A DNA stretch of 64,000 nt from assembly GCF_002980575.1 (NCBI RefSeq), contig NZ_PVBS01000001.1, positions 1,736,001-1,800,000 of the forward strand. Reading direction: 5' to 3'. The translations under genes and the position numbers were made by a program. The notes under the pieces were generated by a model that saw nothing but the letters and a program-made list of their open reading frames with translations, did not search any database and was not told where the DNA came from. The DNA comes from Sphingobacterium gobiense (GTDB taxonomy: Bacteria; Bacteroidota; Bacteroidia; Sphingobacteriales; Sphingobacteriaceae). Positions 1-8,583 of the stretch are shown piece after piece (position 1 is the stretch's first letter; each line of letters opens with the position of its first letter).

Positions 1-327
1 CTCTTTTTTGTTGTCTTTTAATTTTATCAACAAAAATCCGTTTTTATCATATATCCATTGGGAGGTAAAGTCCTTTATCTTGGTTTTTGGTTGCTGAAGT
101 TTGATGTATTTGTAAGTCAATTGCCCGTTTTGGTTGAACAGAAAAATTGTTCGGTCAAATAACTCGCCGTCTTGCTGATACCTGTATAGTATGACTTTTT
201 CCGGTTTGCCCCTAAACTGAAAATATGCAGTGGTATTGTCCGTAGAAATATCTTTCCAAGTGCGGCAAGCATTTAATCCGACAAGACTTACAGCAAGAAT
301 TAGAAGTGAAAAATCTGCTTTCTTCAT
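1..327 (-). CDS. Putative lipoprotein, 3' end outside window
   Basis: An open frame of 109 codons runs from an ATG at 327 to the left edge without a stop, so the C-terminus is missing. The first 21 residues are a lipoprotein signal (Lys-Lys start, hydrophobic core, lipobox LNAC), so the product is probably anchored to the outer membrane. The mature part is rich in aromatic and polar residues, with short stretches such as RYQQDGELFDRT and IYDKNGFLLIKL that resemble repeated beta-strand motifs. No family is recognised. The start lies 3 bases after the stop of a small upstream ORF, which suggests translational coupling. Confidence 0.7.
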   Translation of the reverse strand, partial: MKKADFSLLILAVSLVGLNACRTWKDISTDNTTAYFQFRGKPEKVILYRYQQDGELFDRTIFLFNQNGQLTYKYIKLQQPKTKIKDFTSQWIYDKNGFLLIKLKDNKKE

Positions 328-330
328 AGA

Positions 331-483
331 TCAACTGAAATCATGGATAGGATATCCGTTTGATGAAGGTTCCGTTTTCGTGGATTTCCTCTTGACCACG
401 GACATATCAAGCGCTGTTTGGGCAGAAAGACCTGTCGAAAAACAATATGAAAAAGCAACGCTGTAAAATAAGGCACTTATCAT
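331..483 (-). CDS. Possible 50-aa secreted peptide
   Basis: A 50-codon ORF whose first 22 residues look like a signal peptide ending in LSAQ, a cleavage context common in Bacteroidota. It would leave a mature peptide of about 28 residues that is basic and rich in Lys, Ser and Thr. It sits between the zinc-ribbon gene (20-nt gap) and the partial lipoprotein gene (3-nt gap), all on the same strand, as expected for an operon. A longer reading of the same frame continues upstream inside the zinc-ribbon gene and is rejected. No homologue is recognised, so it could be a chance ORF. Confidence 0.4.
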   Translation of the reverse strand: MISALFYSVAFSYCFSTGLSAQTALDMSVVKRKSTKTEPSSNGYPIHDFS

Positions 484-503
484 CAGGATAATGTTTATAT
501 AAG

Positions 504-857
504 TTACACAGTAAGCCGTGCTATTATCGAAATCAGAAACGGTAAGACGAATAACAGTCCGACAAGAATAAGCCCCGAAAAATACCAAATAGGTGTTTTT
601 ACTTCTGATTTCAGTTTGTTGTATTCCTGCTTTAACCGGGGCGAGAACTCCCGTTTGCGCAACACTTGTTTGCAATGGGTGCATTGCGACGCCCCTGTTT
701 TTCCGACAAAAAAAAGCGGAATCCAAAAAAGATGTGCATAACGCCCCAAAACACTGATCAACATATTGCCGGAGTGGCAATGTTGGCATTGAATCTTACT
801 TTCATGCACAGGCTTTGTTTTGAGATGTGTACTTTGTATTCCGTAAAAAAACAGCAT
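504..857 (-). CDS. Zinc-ribbon membrane protein, 117 aa
   Basis: Two Cys pairs (C24-x2-C27 and C59-x2-C62) form a zinc-ribbon-like knuckle. A C-terminal hydrophobic segment from about residue 88 to the end is a probable transmembrane helix. The layout (FYG start, CPHC-like knuckle, long hydrophobic insert, second CxxC, terminal helix) matches a family of small uncharacterised zinc-ribbon membrane proteins of Bacteroidota. The function is unknown. It is the first gene of a possible three-gene minus-strand unit with the 50-aa ORF and the lipoprotein at the window edge. Confidence 0.75.
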   Translation of the reverse strand: MLFFYGIQSTHLKTKPVHESKIQCQHCHSGNMLISVLGRYAHLFWIPLFFVGKTGASQCTHCKQVLRKREFSPRLKQEYNKLKSEVKTPIWYFSGLILVGLLFVLPFLISIIARLTV

Positions 858-969
858 ATCAATATATTTTATATTATACCGTCTAAATTAACGCGTATGC
901 CGTAATGCCCAAAGCTGTAATTGGTAAGTGTAGGGACTGAGTTAGTATTTGTCAGGTTAAGGCTCCCAC

Positions 970-1047
970 CTATGCATTTCCAAAACTGATCTTTCCCTCG
1001 TCGTCAACAATGCGGATATAACCCGGTGCGATCAATGCAAACACCTT
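970..1047 (-). other. Coding-like 25-codon extension beyond a TAG stop
   Basis: Immediately after the TAG (1048-1050) of the lipoprotein gene, the same frame stays open for 25 codons to a second TAG at 970-972. The reading has normal protein character (…APGYIRIVDDEGKISFG…). It could be the original C-terminus cut off by a nonsense change, or chance. A GTG near its beginning would also allow a 23-codon ORF. Confidence 0.35.
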
Positions 1048-1821
1048 CTACTCCCGCCAATAGTTTACCAAAAAACCCGAGCGACCGCTCTGTCCGTTCA
1101 TGACGACTGCCATCTCTGGTGTCGATATAAAAAGGAAACAGGTATTTTCATCATTTTCTTTTAGTTTTTCTTCAATTGATTTTTCTATTTCATCCGTTAA
1201 CATTACCTGTTTCGGCACTTCTTCTTCCGCTTCGTCATTTCCCCAAAAGCTATTGCCGCGATACGTGCGTTCTGGCCAATCGATAAAATCCAAATCCAGC
1301 AAGTTCATTCCAAACTGCACTTCTTTGTTTTCTGTTTTATAGATCAAATATAAGGTATGGTCACTGCTAAATCCACCTTTTTGCAATTCAGGCTCGGTGC
1401 CGTACTCTTTTTTCAGCTTGCCGATGATTTTCATAATATCTTTAGCCGATTTATAATTGGATAATCCACACACCATCAATACCTTTTCATCGTCCCAGTC
1501 GGTCAGCAAACCCAAATCCTCGAATGGCACACTGGCATATTCGGCCAGTGGGCTTTGTTGAGACCTGCTGCTGGTTGAGTATTGAACGAATCCTGGCATG
1601 ACGGAATCCCGCTCGGCCACCACATCCTTGCTCGAAAGCATAAAGCCGTCCTTGTTATTCCAGCGGAAGATACTTTCGTCCTGAAAAAATTTATCCAGAT
1701 CCAGATTGAAATTAAAACCGTCTAGTACTAATGGGTGCTTTCCGTACTGAACATGCTGTCCGCAGGCTTGTAGCATAAGCACTATAGTTATTGTAAACAG
1801 GAAATTTGCTTTTCGATTCAT
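1048..1821 (-). CDS. Putative lipoprotein, 257 aa
   Basis: The N-terminus is a lipoprotein signal with lipobox LQAC (Cys at about residue 20), so the mature protein should be membrane-anchored. The rest is acidic, with many Glu/Asp near the C-terminus, and no family is recognised. It starts 12 nt after the end of the WG-repeat lipoprotein gene on the same strand, so the two are probably co-transcribed. The frame stays coding-like after the stop (see 970-1047), so this copy may be C-terminally shortened. Confidence 0.7.
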   Translation of the reverse strand: MNRKANFLFTITIVLMLQACGQHVQYGKHPLVLDGFNFNLDLDKFFQDESIFRWNNKDGFMLSSKDVVAERDSVMPGFVQYSTSSRSQQSPLAEYASVPFEDLGLLTDWDDEKVLMVCGLSNYKSAKDIMKIIGKLKKEYGTEPELQKGGFSSDHTLYLIYKTENKEVQFGMNLLDLDFIDWPERTYRGNSFWGNDEAEEEVPKQVMLTDEIEKSIEEKLKENDENTCFLFISTPEMAVVMNGQSGRSGFLVNYWRE

Positions 1822-1833
1822 TTTGCTATGTGT

Positions 1834-3996
1834 TTATAATTTTTGTGAGGAATTATCCATTGCCTTAATCTTATACACCATATCCTGCGGCAGGGGTTCT
1901 CCTTTTTCGTCATACAGGCGACCATTGATCTCGTAATACACCGAGTCTTCGTGCTCCTTTTGCCTGCCATAATTGCTGACATAATAGGAGTCTCCCTCCG
2001 GCACAACGTCAGGGAAGGTTTTGACCACCTGGCCGCGCGTATTGATCAGGTGTATTTTTTTGTCCGGATCTTGCACGCAGGCCATTCCGTTATGGAAAGG
2101 GGTACCGGCTAAAAACTGTGGTGCAATGGCTATGTCTCCCGCCTCGTTGATATACCCGGTAATGCGGTCATAATAGCCCTGTACAAAACTGGCCACAGCC
2201 AGCCCTTCATTGAACCGGCCTATCCAGTCAAAGCCGTCTTCGGCCCGGACGACAATTTCTCCGGTCAGGGTATTGATGATTCCTTGCTTTTCGTTCCTCT
2301 TGTTTTTCGTTTGATAAGCGACCAGCTTATCGGAAAGGATACCGTAACCCGCGTCTATGTAATAGATTAAAGGGACGGTGAGTTGACCGCTGTTACTAAG
2401 TATACCTGATTTTCCTTCACGGGTCGTCAACAGGATAAAATCGCCGCTACAATCTGCCGCGATGATTCTCCCCGGTATGGAAATCCCTTTACCATCGCGG
2501 GTATAAAACACCTTGTACGGCCGCCCCCGGTGCGTGGCGTTCATTACAAAAACATCCCCGCACAGCTCCGCACCTTCAAAACGGAAAGGGATAATTTCTT
2601 TCAAATCCTTGTCCAGCACCCCGACATAGCGGTCTTCATTTTGGAAAAGATAAAAATCGTCATTATCCGGCAGGACGTTAAAGAAATCGAGGCCTTTCGG
2701 CAGCGACTCCATCGTTCTCTTGTCTGGGTTTAAACGGTAGCTCGTAAATTCCGCTTTCTTCCTTTCTGTAAAAAAGAGACCGGCGCGAAGGTTCAGCTCA
2801 TCATAACTCGCCGGGATTATAATCTCCCGATTGGCAGCAACAATGCCGTATTGGTTTGTTTCCTTATCGAGATAGGTGCTATAGTCCGGGCTATTTTCCA
2901 ACAGATTTCGTGCGGTAAAATCGCGATTGACATTGTCATATTCTCTGGCGACATACAAATAGATTTGTGTGATTTCATTCGGGAACTTAACCTCGTACTG
3001 CATACCGTTGACGCCCAACACGTCCCGGTACTTTTGCATCATGGTCTTCACATAATCGACGATCTCAAAATCATCTTCAAATTTTTCATTTTCATCGGCA
3101 GTGTATTCCTTGTACAGGGCATCTAGCTGTTGGATGTAGGACAACAGGTCTTTCGGATCTTTTTCCAATTGCAGCACCACCGCATCTTTGTTGTTATCGG
3201 CAAAAGCCTTATTCAGGGATTGTAGTTCTTTGGTGATACCCGCATCGATGCCGGTAACGGGGAATTTGGAGAAACTATTGGCAGCGATAGGCACCCCGCC
3301 TGATGTGATGCCACGGTACTCGATGATTTTTTTCGAAAGGTCGAGCGGAACGCTGAAGGACACCTCTTGACCTTCCGAACGGTCTATTTTAATGGTATAG
3401 TTGCCATATCGGATTTCTTTCTCTCTCTGCAAATCCAGCACTAAGGTGTCGTACTGCACCGGAAACTGATACGTTGCCCTAACCTGTATGCTATCCACCC
3501 ACGTTAAGGGCAGGTCATCGGCTTTTATGGCTTTGCCACCTGCAAACATCATTTGAAGATCAATCTTCAAGTCTTCTGCCTTAATATGTTGAAATCCTTC
3601 CTGCTGATAACCTGCCGAAAACTCAAAATCGGATTCGGGCAACGCCAGCTTTTGCTCCACGTATAATTTTCGTCCCGGGTGGTTCAGATCCGCTGCGATC
3701 ACCTCTTTGGAGGGTAGCACAAATTCCGAGAGACTATCCATCGTTGAGGATACCGAACCATCACCAACGCTCAATCCAAAGCTGTAATACAGTTCAAAAC
3801 CGGCGATGGAATCCAATACACCGTTGAGATAAGCACCGTCATCTTTCAGCTGCTTTTCCAGACCTGAACCCGACACGGTATGTAGATGGGTGATGTAGTC
3901 TTTCTCTGACATGGTGCTTTTCAGGCTGTTTTGTTGCGAACAGGAGAAGGTCGCTGCGCTCAGGACAATGGCCATAATGATATAAGTTCGATTCAT
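1834..3996 (-). CDS. WG-repeat lipoprotein, 720 aa
   Basis: The preferred start is the ATG at 3996, because it gives a lipoprotein signal with the Cys in a FSCSQQ context. An in-frame ATG at 4041 would add 15 residues before it. The C-terminal half carries several degenerate WG (KWG) beta-repeats, of the pattern 'YGI/GVLD... EIIIPASYDELN', from about residue 390 onwards. The N-terminal half is unlike known domains. WG-repeat proteins are usually surface or periplasmic, of unknown function. The gene heads a two-lipoprotein operon with the ORF ending at 1048. Confidence 0.75.
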   Translation of the reverse strand: MNRTYIIMAIVLSAATFSCSQQNSLKSTMSEKDYITHLHTVSGSGLEKQLKDDGAYLNGVLDSIAGFELYYSFGLSVGDGSVSSTMDSLSEFVLPSKEVIAADLNHPGRKLYVEQKLALPESDFEFSAGYQQEGFQHIKAEDLKIDLQMMFAGGKAIKADDLPLTWVDSIQVRATYQFPVQYDTLVLDLQREKEIRYGNYTIKIDRSEGQEVSFSVPLDLSKKIIEYRGITSGGVPIAANSFSKFPVTGIDAGITKELQSLNKAFADNNKDAVVLQLEKDPKDLLSYIQQLDALYKEYTADENEKFEDDFEIVDYVKTMMQKYRDVLGVNGMQYEVKFPNEITQIYLYVAREYDNVNRDFTARNLLENSPDYSTYLDKETNQYGIVAANREIIIPASYDELNLRAGLFFTERKKAEFTSYRLNPDKRTMESLPKGLDFFNVLPDNDDFYLFQNEDRYVGVLDKDLKEIIPFRFEGAELCGDVFVMNATHRGRPYKVFYTRDGKGISIPGRIIAADCSGDFILLTTREGKSGILSNSGQLTVPLIYYIDAGYGILSDKLVAYQTKNKRNEKQGIINTLTGEIVVRAEDGFDWIGRFNEGLAVASFVQGYYDRITGYINEAGDIAIAPQFLAGTPFHNGMACVQDPDKKIHLINTRGQVVKTFPDVVPEGDSYYVSNYGRQKEHEDSVYYEINGRLYDEKGEPLPQDMVYKIKAMDNSSQKL

Positions 3997-4106
3997 CGTT
4001 GCTATAACTTTACAAAGCATAGTTACTAAATAATCAGCCAAAATTATCCATAGGATTTATATTTGTTGAAGATTTCTTTGCATTCGTTTTTTGAGAGAAG
4101 GAAGTA

Positions 4107-4256
4107 ATGACCCTGGGGTTGCAGTTGAAGAAATTGGAACAGCACGGGTTGGTATCCAGAAAAATCTATGGTAAAAAACCGCCGGTAAAAGTCGTTTACA
4201 GCTTATCCAACTTCGGGAAAACGCTGGTGCCTATTTTGGCAGACTTGAGTCTTTAA
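4107..4256 (+). pseudogene. HxlR-family regulator, C-terminal fragment
   Basis: Forty-nine codons from an ATG at 4107 read as the second half of an HxlR winged-helix DNA-binding domain: recognition helix (…LQLKKLEQHGLVSRK…), wing with the characteristic PPVKVVYSLS, then the terminal helix. HxlR proteins are normally 100-130 residues. The N-terminal helices are absent and the upstream DNA does not read as HxlR in any frame. This is therefore a decayed remnant, not a functional regulator. It lies just upstream of another truncated gene. Confidence 0.7.
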
Positions 4257-4293
4257 TGGTTCCCAAGTTACAAATATAAACCCATTGCCGACA

Positions 4294-4343
4294 TTTATAA
4301 AAAATAAGGTAGCCAACGGCGTGCATTTGCCTATTTTTATAAA
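4294..4343. repeat. AT-rich imperfect inverted repeat
   Basis: The arm TTTATAAAAAATAAGG (4294-4309) is nearly complementary to CCTATTTTTATAAA (4330-4343), with two single-base gaps and a 20-nt loop. It lies between the HxlR remnant and the truncated phosphotransferase. It may be a transcription terminator-like hairpin or mark a past rearrangement. Its function is not known. Confidence 0.4.
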
Positions 4344-4357
4344 AAATTTCAGTAGTT

Positions 4358-4999
4358 ATGATTAGATTTATGGATCATGAGACTTGTTTCGAAATAGGTT
4401 TTCTAATGGCGAAAATTCATCATCTTACTTTAAATAGAACCATTGGCCGAATTTCCTATGACAAAAAGTCCCTTATAGAATCCCCTTATGAACAATTAAA
4501 ACAATTCTTTTCAGATACATTACCAGAAATGAAATTCATCAAAGAGATTGGAAAGTCTTTTCAAAACTCAGATTTTGATAAAACTCAAAACGGAATTATA
4601 CATTTAGATATTTGGTATGATAATATGGCTGTAACGGATGACAAGGAAATCACAATTTTTGATTTTGACAATTGCGGAAATGGATGGCAAATTTTAGATA
4701 TTGGATATTTCTGCAAACAACTGTTTTTCATAGAATCGGATAAAGAGCAGTATGAATTAAAAATTCAAAGTTTTCTAAATGGCTACCAAAAAATTAAGGC
4801 TTTATCAGACGCGGAACTTAAATTAATTCCACAAGCAGGTGCTTCTATTTTTATTTTTTATCTTGGAGTACAGGCACAAAGATTCGATTGGTCTAATATC
4901 TTTTTGAGCGAAAACTATCTTAAAATGTTTGTTGGCAGAATAAAATCTTGGATTGATTATTATGAAACGAAAGAAATAACTGTGGCTAATAATGTATAA
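4358..4999 (+). pseudogene. Aminoglycoside phosphotransferase-like protein, N-lobe missing
   Basis: The 213 residues correspond to the C-terminal lobe of the APH/choline-kinase-like phosphotransferase family. The catalytic Brenner loop is present (HLDIWYDNM, H-x-D-x4-N) and is followed by the metal-binding DFD (FDFDNCG), at about residues 92-114. The ATP-binding N-lobe of roughly 100 residues with the P-loop and conserved Lys is absent, although such enzymes are normally 280-330 residues. The ORF itself is intact, but without the nucleotide-binding lobe kinase activity is unlikely. The surrounding DNA is AT-rich and carries other broken genes. Confidence 0.6.
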
Positions 5000-5104
5000 A
5001 AATAATGACTTAACCGCCGTACCCTAAGTTAAAGGTTGGTAAGTGAAAAAATTCACTACTTGTCATATAAAAATACGTTTAATACAAAAACCGCTAAAAA
5101 AACA

Positions 5105-5159
5105 ACCATGTTTAAATTTCATTTTCATCACACGGAGGAATGTAAACGTTAAACATGGT
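5105..5159. repeat. 11-bp perfect inverted repeat, 33-nt loop
   Basis: ACCATGTTTAA (5105-5115) and TTAAACATGGT (5149-5159) are exact reverse complements. The site ends about 37 nt before the start codon of the DUF4386 gene, so in RNA it would form a leader hairpin. Alternatively it is a widely spaced operator. A separate 6-bp repeat, AGTGAA/TTCACT, lies at 5042-5057. Confidence 0.5.
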
Positions 5160-5196
5160 AAACTCCATCTGACCGATGGAATTAAATTATTTATAC

Positions 5197-5898
5197 ATGA
5201 AATCATATAGAATATCAGCGATGATTGTAGGTGTCCTTTATATCATTGGGACAATCTCGGGCATATTAAGCATAGTGGTGACTGGAGATTTACTAAAAGG
5301 AAATGATGTACTAACTAAAATTGCTATGAACCCAATACCCCTCAATTGGGGCTCATTTTTCATTCTTATAATGGGACTTTCATTAGCAGCGATGCCTGTA
5401 TTCCTGTATCCCATTTTCAAAAAAAAGAATGAAGCTTTGGCTCTTGGATTGGTTGTCTTCAGAGGGCCAATAGAGGGGAGCGCTTATATGTTGTTTGTTG
5501 TCAATTGGCTTTTGTTAGGTGCTTATAGCCAAGAGGTTTTTGCTATTGGAGGAGAAACAGCATCACTAAGGACGATGGGAAATGTTTTTCTCCAAGCAAA
5601 TCAACTCATGAAGCCGGTATTATCTATTGTTTTTATAATTGGGGCCATGTTTTTATATACCCTGTTTTATCAGACACAGTTGATACCTTGCTGGTTGTCA
5701 ATTTGGGGCATCATCGGCGCATTATTTTACTTAATTGCCGCTATTGTAAAGTTCTTTAATATTGGTTTTGGTTTTAGTATCGATTTTTTATACGCGCCAT
5801 TGGCCATACAGGAAATGGTCATGGCTTTTTGGCTTATTGTCAAAGGGTTTAATCAGAAATACCTTACTAATATGGTTGTTGAAAAATCACATACATAA
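5197..5898 (+). CDS. DUF4386 multi-pass membrane protein
   Basis: The protein matches the DUF4386 pattern: start MKSYR, a first helix with VGVLYIIGTISGI, and in total about six hydrophobic segments over 233 residues. The ATG at 5197 is chosen over 5176 because members of this family begin with a short basic stretch directly before the first helix. The function is unknown. The gene stands alone, downstream of an 11-bp inverted repeat that may regulate it, with no co-oriented neighbour within 3 kb. Confidence 0.8.
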   Translation: MKSYRISAMIVGVLYIIGTISGILSIVVTGDLLKGNDVLTKIAMNPIPLNWGSFFILIMGLSLAAMPVFLYPIFKKKNEALALGLVVFRGPIEGSAYMLFVVNWLLLGAYSQEVFAIGGETASLRTMGNVFLQANQLMKPVLSIVFIIGAMFLYTLFYQTQLIPCWLSIWGIIGALFYLIAAIVKFFNIGFGFSIDFLYAPLAIQEMVMAFWLIVKGFNQKYLTNMVVEKSHT

Positions 5899-6148
5899 AT
5901 ACACTGTCCTGTACATATTTTCTTAAAAATCGTTGTCATCATTTTCAGTTGCTTGTTCAAAAAATCCCTGTCCAATAGCATTCCCTGTGTTAGTTGAGTG
6001 ATTTTTCTCAAGGATGCGATATGTGGTTTTTTTTAGTACTTAAGTCTTCATGATTTTTAACTTCTCTGCCCGTCCGCTGGCAGGTTGATGGTATTATCTT
6101 TAACAACTATCAAAACAGCGACATATCACGCCATACCTGATAGATTTT

Positions 6149-7153
6149 TCATAATTGATCCAATAGTTGTTTTCGTTTTTCTTCATATTCCGCCTGTGTG
6201 ATTAGTTCTTCTTCCAAAAGCAGTTTGAGACGTTTTAATGCCTTTACGGTATCTTCGTCCGTTTTGGGTTGCATTTCTTCATTGACGGCATCGGTAAATA
6301 GTTTACCCATGGTTATCGCCGCTCCTAATCCTACTCCGGCACCTGCCATCCCCCCTTCGTTTTTGGCTGCATCCCGCAAGGCCCGCAACTTTTCAAGCTC
6401 CATAAAAGTTAGCCCCGCTTCCTGTGCTGCCTTGGAGTCGGCTGTTACGTCGGCTACAGCACCGATGCGCCTTTCGGTTTCTTCATCAAAGCTATTGCCC
6501 TCGATCCTGAAATCGGTCAACGCAACACCGACAGTTTCGAAAACGCCATTCAATTGCTCTTTAACGCTAACAGCCAAGGCGTGAAGCTGGGCGTCAATCT
6601 CCGTATAAGGGGGTTTCTTCTCCGAAAAATGAGTGGCTAGCAACTGGATGATACGACCCTGAATCAAATCCTGAAAATCCCGGGTGGTGTATTGCTCAGC
6701 TGAGCCGGCATATTCGGTATAAAACATCGAGGCATCCGTCAGTCGGTAGGAGAAATTCCCATAAGCCGAAAGTTGGATAGGGATATTATAGACACTGTCC
6801 ACATATTTTATGGGCGATGCCGTCCCCCAACCTTGGTTGACGACTTCAGCCTTTCGGTAAAAGTACAGATAGACCTTGTGCTCGCTCTCAAAAAACTGGG
6901 CGACTTTCAGCATACTGGTGATAAAGGGATGGTTGCTTGTTTTCAGATTATACGTCCCGGGGGTGTCGAGCACACCGGTAATCTGTCCTTCGTACACCAG
7001 AATACAACTTTGTCCGGGAGCAACGATTATTTTACTCGCATTTTTTAATTCGTCAGTAAGTGCCGGATATTTCCATAGCAGAATGTCCGGGTCCTGTGGC
7101 TTCCACGCAATAACGCTCGCCAATTGTCTTCTCAAAAATTTTAATGCGACCAT
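6149..7153 (-). CDS. SPFH-domain protein with C-terminal SHOCT motif
   Basis: Residues of roughly 45-230 form an SPFH/band-7-like domain of the YdjI ('virion core protein-like') type, including a typical segment predicted to contact membrane lipids. It is followed by an alpha-helical part with an Ala/Gly-rich stretch (about 265-285). The last 30 residues are a SHOCT domain (LKRLKLLLEEELIT, EYEEKRKQLL), a short helical module that mediates oligomerisation. SPFH proteins organise membrane microdomains. In Bacillus the related gene belongs to a PspA-type envelope stress operon. Here it follows a zinc-ribbon membrane protein gene by 13 nt, so the two are probably one operon. Confidence 0.8.
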   Translation of the reverse strand: MVALKFLRRQLASVIAWKPQDPDILLWKYPALTDELKNASKIIVAPGQSCILVYEGQITGVLDTPGTYNLKTSNHPFITSMLKVAQFFESEHKVYLYFYRKAEVVNQGWGTASPIKYVDSVYNIPIQLSAYGNFSYRLTDASMFYTEYAGSAEQYTTRDFQDLIQGRIIQLLATHFSEKKPPYTEIDAQLHALAVSVKEQLNGVFETVGVALTDFRIEGNSFDEETERRIGAVADVTADSKAAQEAGLTFMELEKLRALRDAAKNEGGMAGAGVGLGAAITMGKLFTDAVNEEMQPKTDEDTVKALKRLKLLLEEELITQAEYEEKRKQLLDQL

Positions 7154-7166
7154 AATGGATTGTTTT

Positions 7167-8543
7167 TTATTTGAATAAATCGTGCAGATTAATCTCCTTT
7201 ATCAGTTTTCCGTCACTACCTAGGAAAACTAGCTTGTTTTGATGTACTCCGTTTTCTTTACCAGAAACATTGAATGCGATTCCGTTTTTAAATTTGTAAA
7301 AATCATTTCGGAAATCATAATCGGCCAATGCTGATTTATAATTCCACAAGACCTCACCAGTATTGACGTCTATTCTTTGCAGAAATTTACTCCCATTGAT
7401 ATTGGCGGTGGGATAGCCGGTGATGTAGAGTTCGTCGCTGCTTTGACTAACAATCTTGGATTCAAAATACAGTCGGTCGGGTGTTAGATCCTCAAACTTT
7501 GAAACACGTCCCGTTTTCTCAAAAAGTATCTTTTCGTAGGTAAAATTGCCCACAAAAATTCCAGAGCCTTTTGGATAATTGTATTTTTTCCGCCAGGAAG
7601 GACTTGTTGAAAGCTGGACGGGGAATCCGGCTTTTTCCCTGTACCAATATTTAATGAGTTGGATTTTTTCTTCTCTATAATCGGTGCTTTTCCCGGTAAA
7701 GGCAAAATACACCTTTTCGGGCATGGTATGATCTTTTACCAACTTGTCATAAGCGGCTGAAAGCTCGTCCCTTCCCTTGAAAACCTGTCTGGCCAGAGGA
7801 TAATAATAATATTGGGTACCATCATTAGTCATTATTTCCAAACCGTCTCCATAGGATCGGCTTCTGAATTCCAAGGAAGCGATACCCGAATTGAATTCCG
7901 GAACGGACTCAAAAAATCCTTCGTTAACCGAGGTGATGGTTTGTCGTACACCGTCAATTTTATAAATCGTCGTCTCGTCTTTGGGAATGATATAGAAATT
8001 CCCGTCGCTAAAGAAACGATGATAGTACAACGCCGTTTTATCGTTCCATTCTTTCATTTCAATATCGTTAACGGTTTCGCCTTTTATGGGGTCATAAAAA
8101 CGGAGGAGATAATCGGCGGGCTTATCTAGATTTCTACGATAATAGCTACGCTCCATAAAAAATATAACGATCGGATTTCCCTCTTCTCCGTCCAGGACAA
8201 AATGTGTTTTGATGCGTTCGCGTGTTTCAGTTTTTGCTGTACCGGGTAGGATATTGGATTTTCTGCCGGAGGAATTACGGCTAAAAAGCCCAAATAGAAC
8301 GGGTAACAGTATAGATAAAGCTGCAATAACAGCGATAAAAACGAATAGCTTTCTACGGTTAGCGGAGAATTCCGGTGCGTAGGTAGGGTAGTTATGATCG
8401 TACCGGACATTGACATTGATGTCATCGTTATCCAAAAAATACTCGGTGCCACAATTGTTGCAGATGTAATGGTCTTCTTTGAGTTCCTGTTTTTTGGTAC
8501 TACCGCATTGTGGACACTTTAGTGCTTTGATCTGTTTTGCCAT
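7167..8543 (-). CDS. Zinc-ribbon, single-TM protein with large extracytoplasmic domain
   Basis: The N-terminus has a classic zinc ribbon (CPQC at about 10-13, CNNC at about 28-31). A transmembrane segment lies near residues 69-90, followed by about 350 residues expected outside the cytoplasm. That part is rich in beta-strand and aromatic residues and ends with a segment (VNTGEVLWNYKSAL) typical of PQQ-like propeller blades. This suggests a cytoplasmic metal-binding head linked to a periplasmic beta-propeller-like sensor. It is first in an operon with the SPFH/SHOCT gene, so a joint envelope role is inferred. The ligand is unknown. Confidence 0.65.
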   Translation of the reverse strand: MAKQIKALKCPQCGSTKKQELKEDHYICNNCGTEYFLDNDDINVNVRYDHNYPTYAPEFSANRRKLFVFIAVIAALSILLPVLFGLFSRNSSGRKSNILPGTAKTETRERIKTHFVLDGEEGNPIVIFFMERSYYRRNLDKPADYLLRFYDPIKGETVNDIEMKEWNDKTALYYHRFFSDGNFYIIPKDETTIYKIDGVRQTITSVNEGFFESVPEFNSGIASLEFRSRSYGDGLEIMTNDGTQYYYYPLARQVFKGRDELSAAYDKLVKDHTMPEKVYFAFTGKSTDYREEKIQLIKYWYREKAGFPVQLSTSPSWRKKYNYPKGSGIFVGNFTYEKILFEKTGRVSKFEDLTPDRLYFESKIVSQSSDELYITGYPTANINGSKFLQRIDVNTGEVLWNYKSALADYDFRNDFYKFKNGIAFNVSGKENGVHQNKLVFLGSDGKLIKEINLHDLFK

Positions 8544-8575
8544 TCGTGTTACGCTTCATTGAAAATGGGATATAA

Positions 8576-8583
8576 CAAAAATA
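8576..8583 (-). promoter_or_regulatory. Candidate -7 element, zinc-ribbon/SPFH operon
   Basis: On the minus strand this reads TATTTTTG, matching the Bacteroidota -7 consensus TAnnTTTG. The start codon is 33 nt downstream. No TTG was found at the usual -33 distance, so support rests on the -7 box and its position. Confidence 0.4.

Noticed and set aside
331..789. 152-codon minus-strand ORF
   Set aside because: Most of it overlaps the zinc-ribbon gene in another frame and has low protein character; only the last 50 codons are kept as a possible secreted peptide.
5003..5040. Possible attC-like or gene-cassette hairpin around TTAACCGCC…GTTAA
   Set aside because: Only 5 bp of pairing and no integrase or second matching site, so no support for an integron.
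8126..8452. 108-codon ORF overlapping the zinc-ribbon protein gene
   Set aside because: The other frame encodes a clear zinc ribbon and transmembrane segment; this is a shadow reading.
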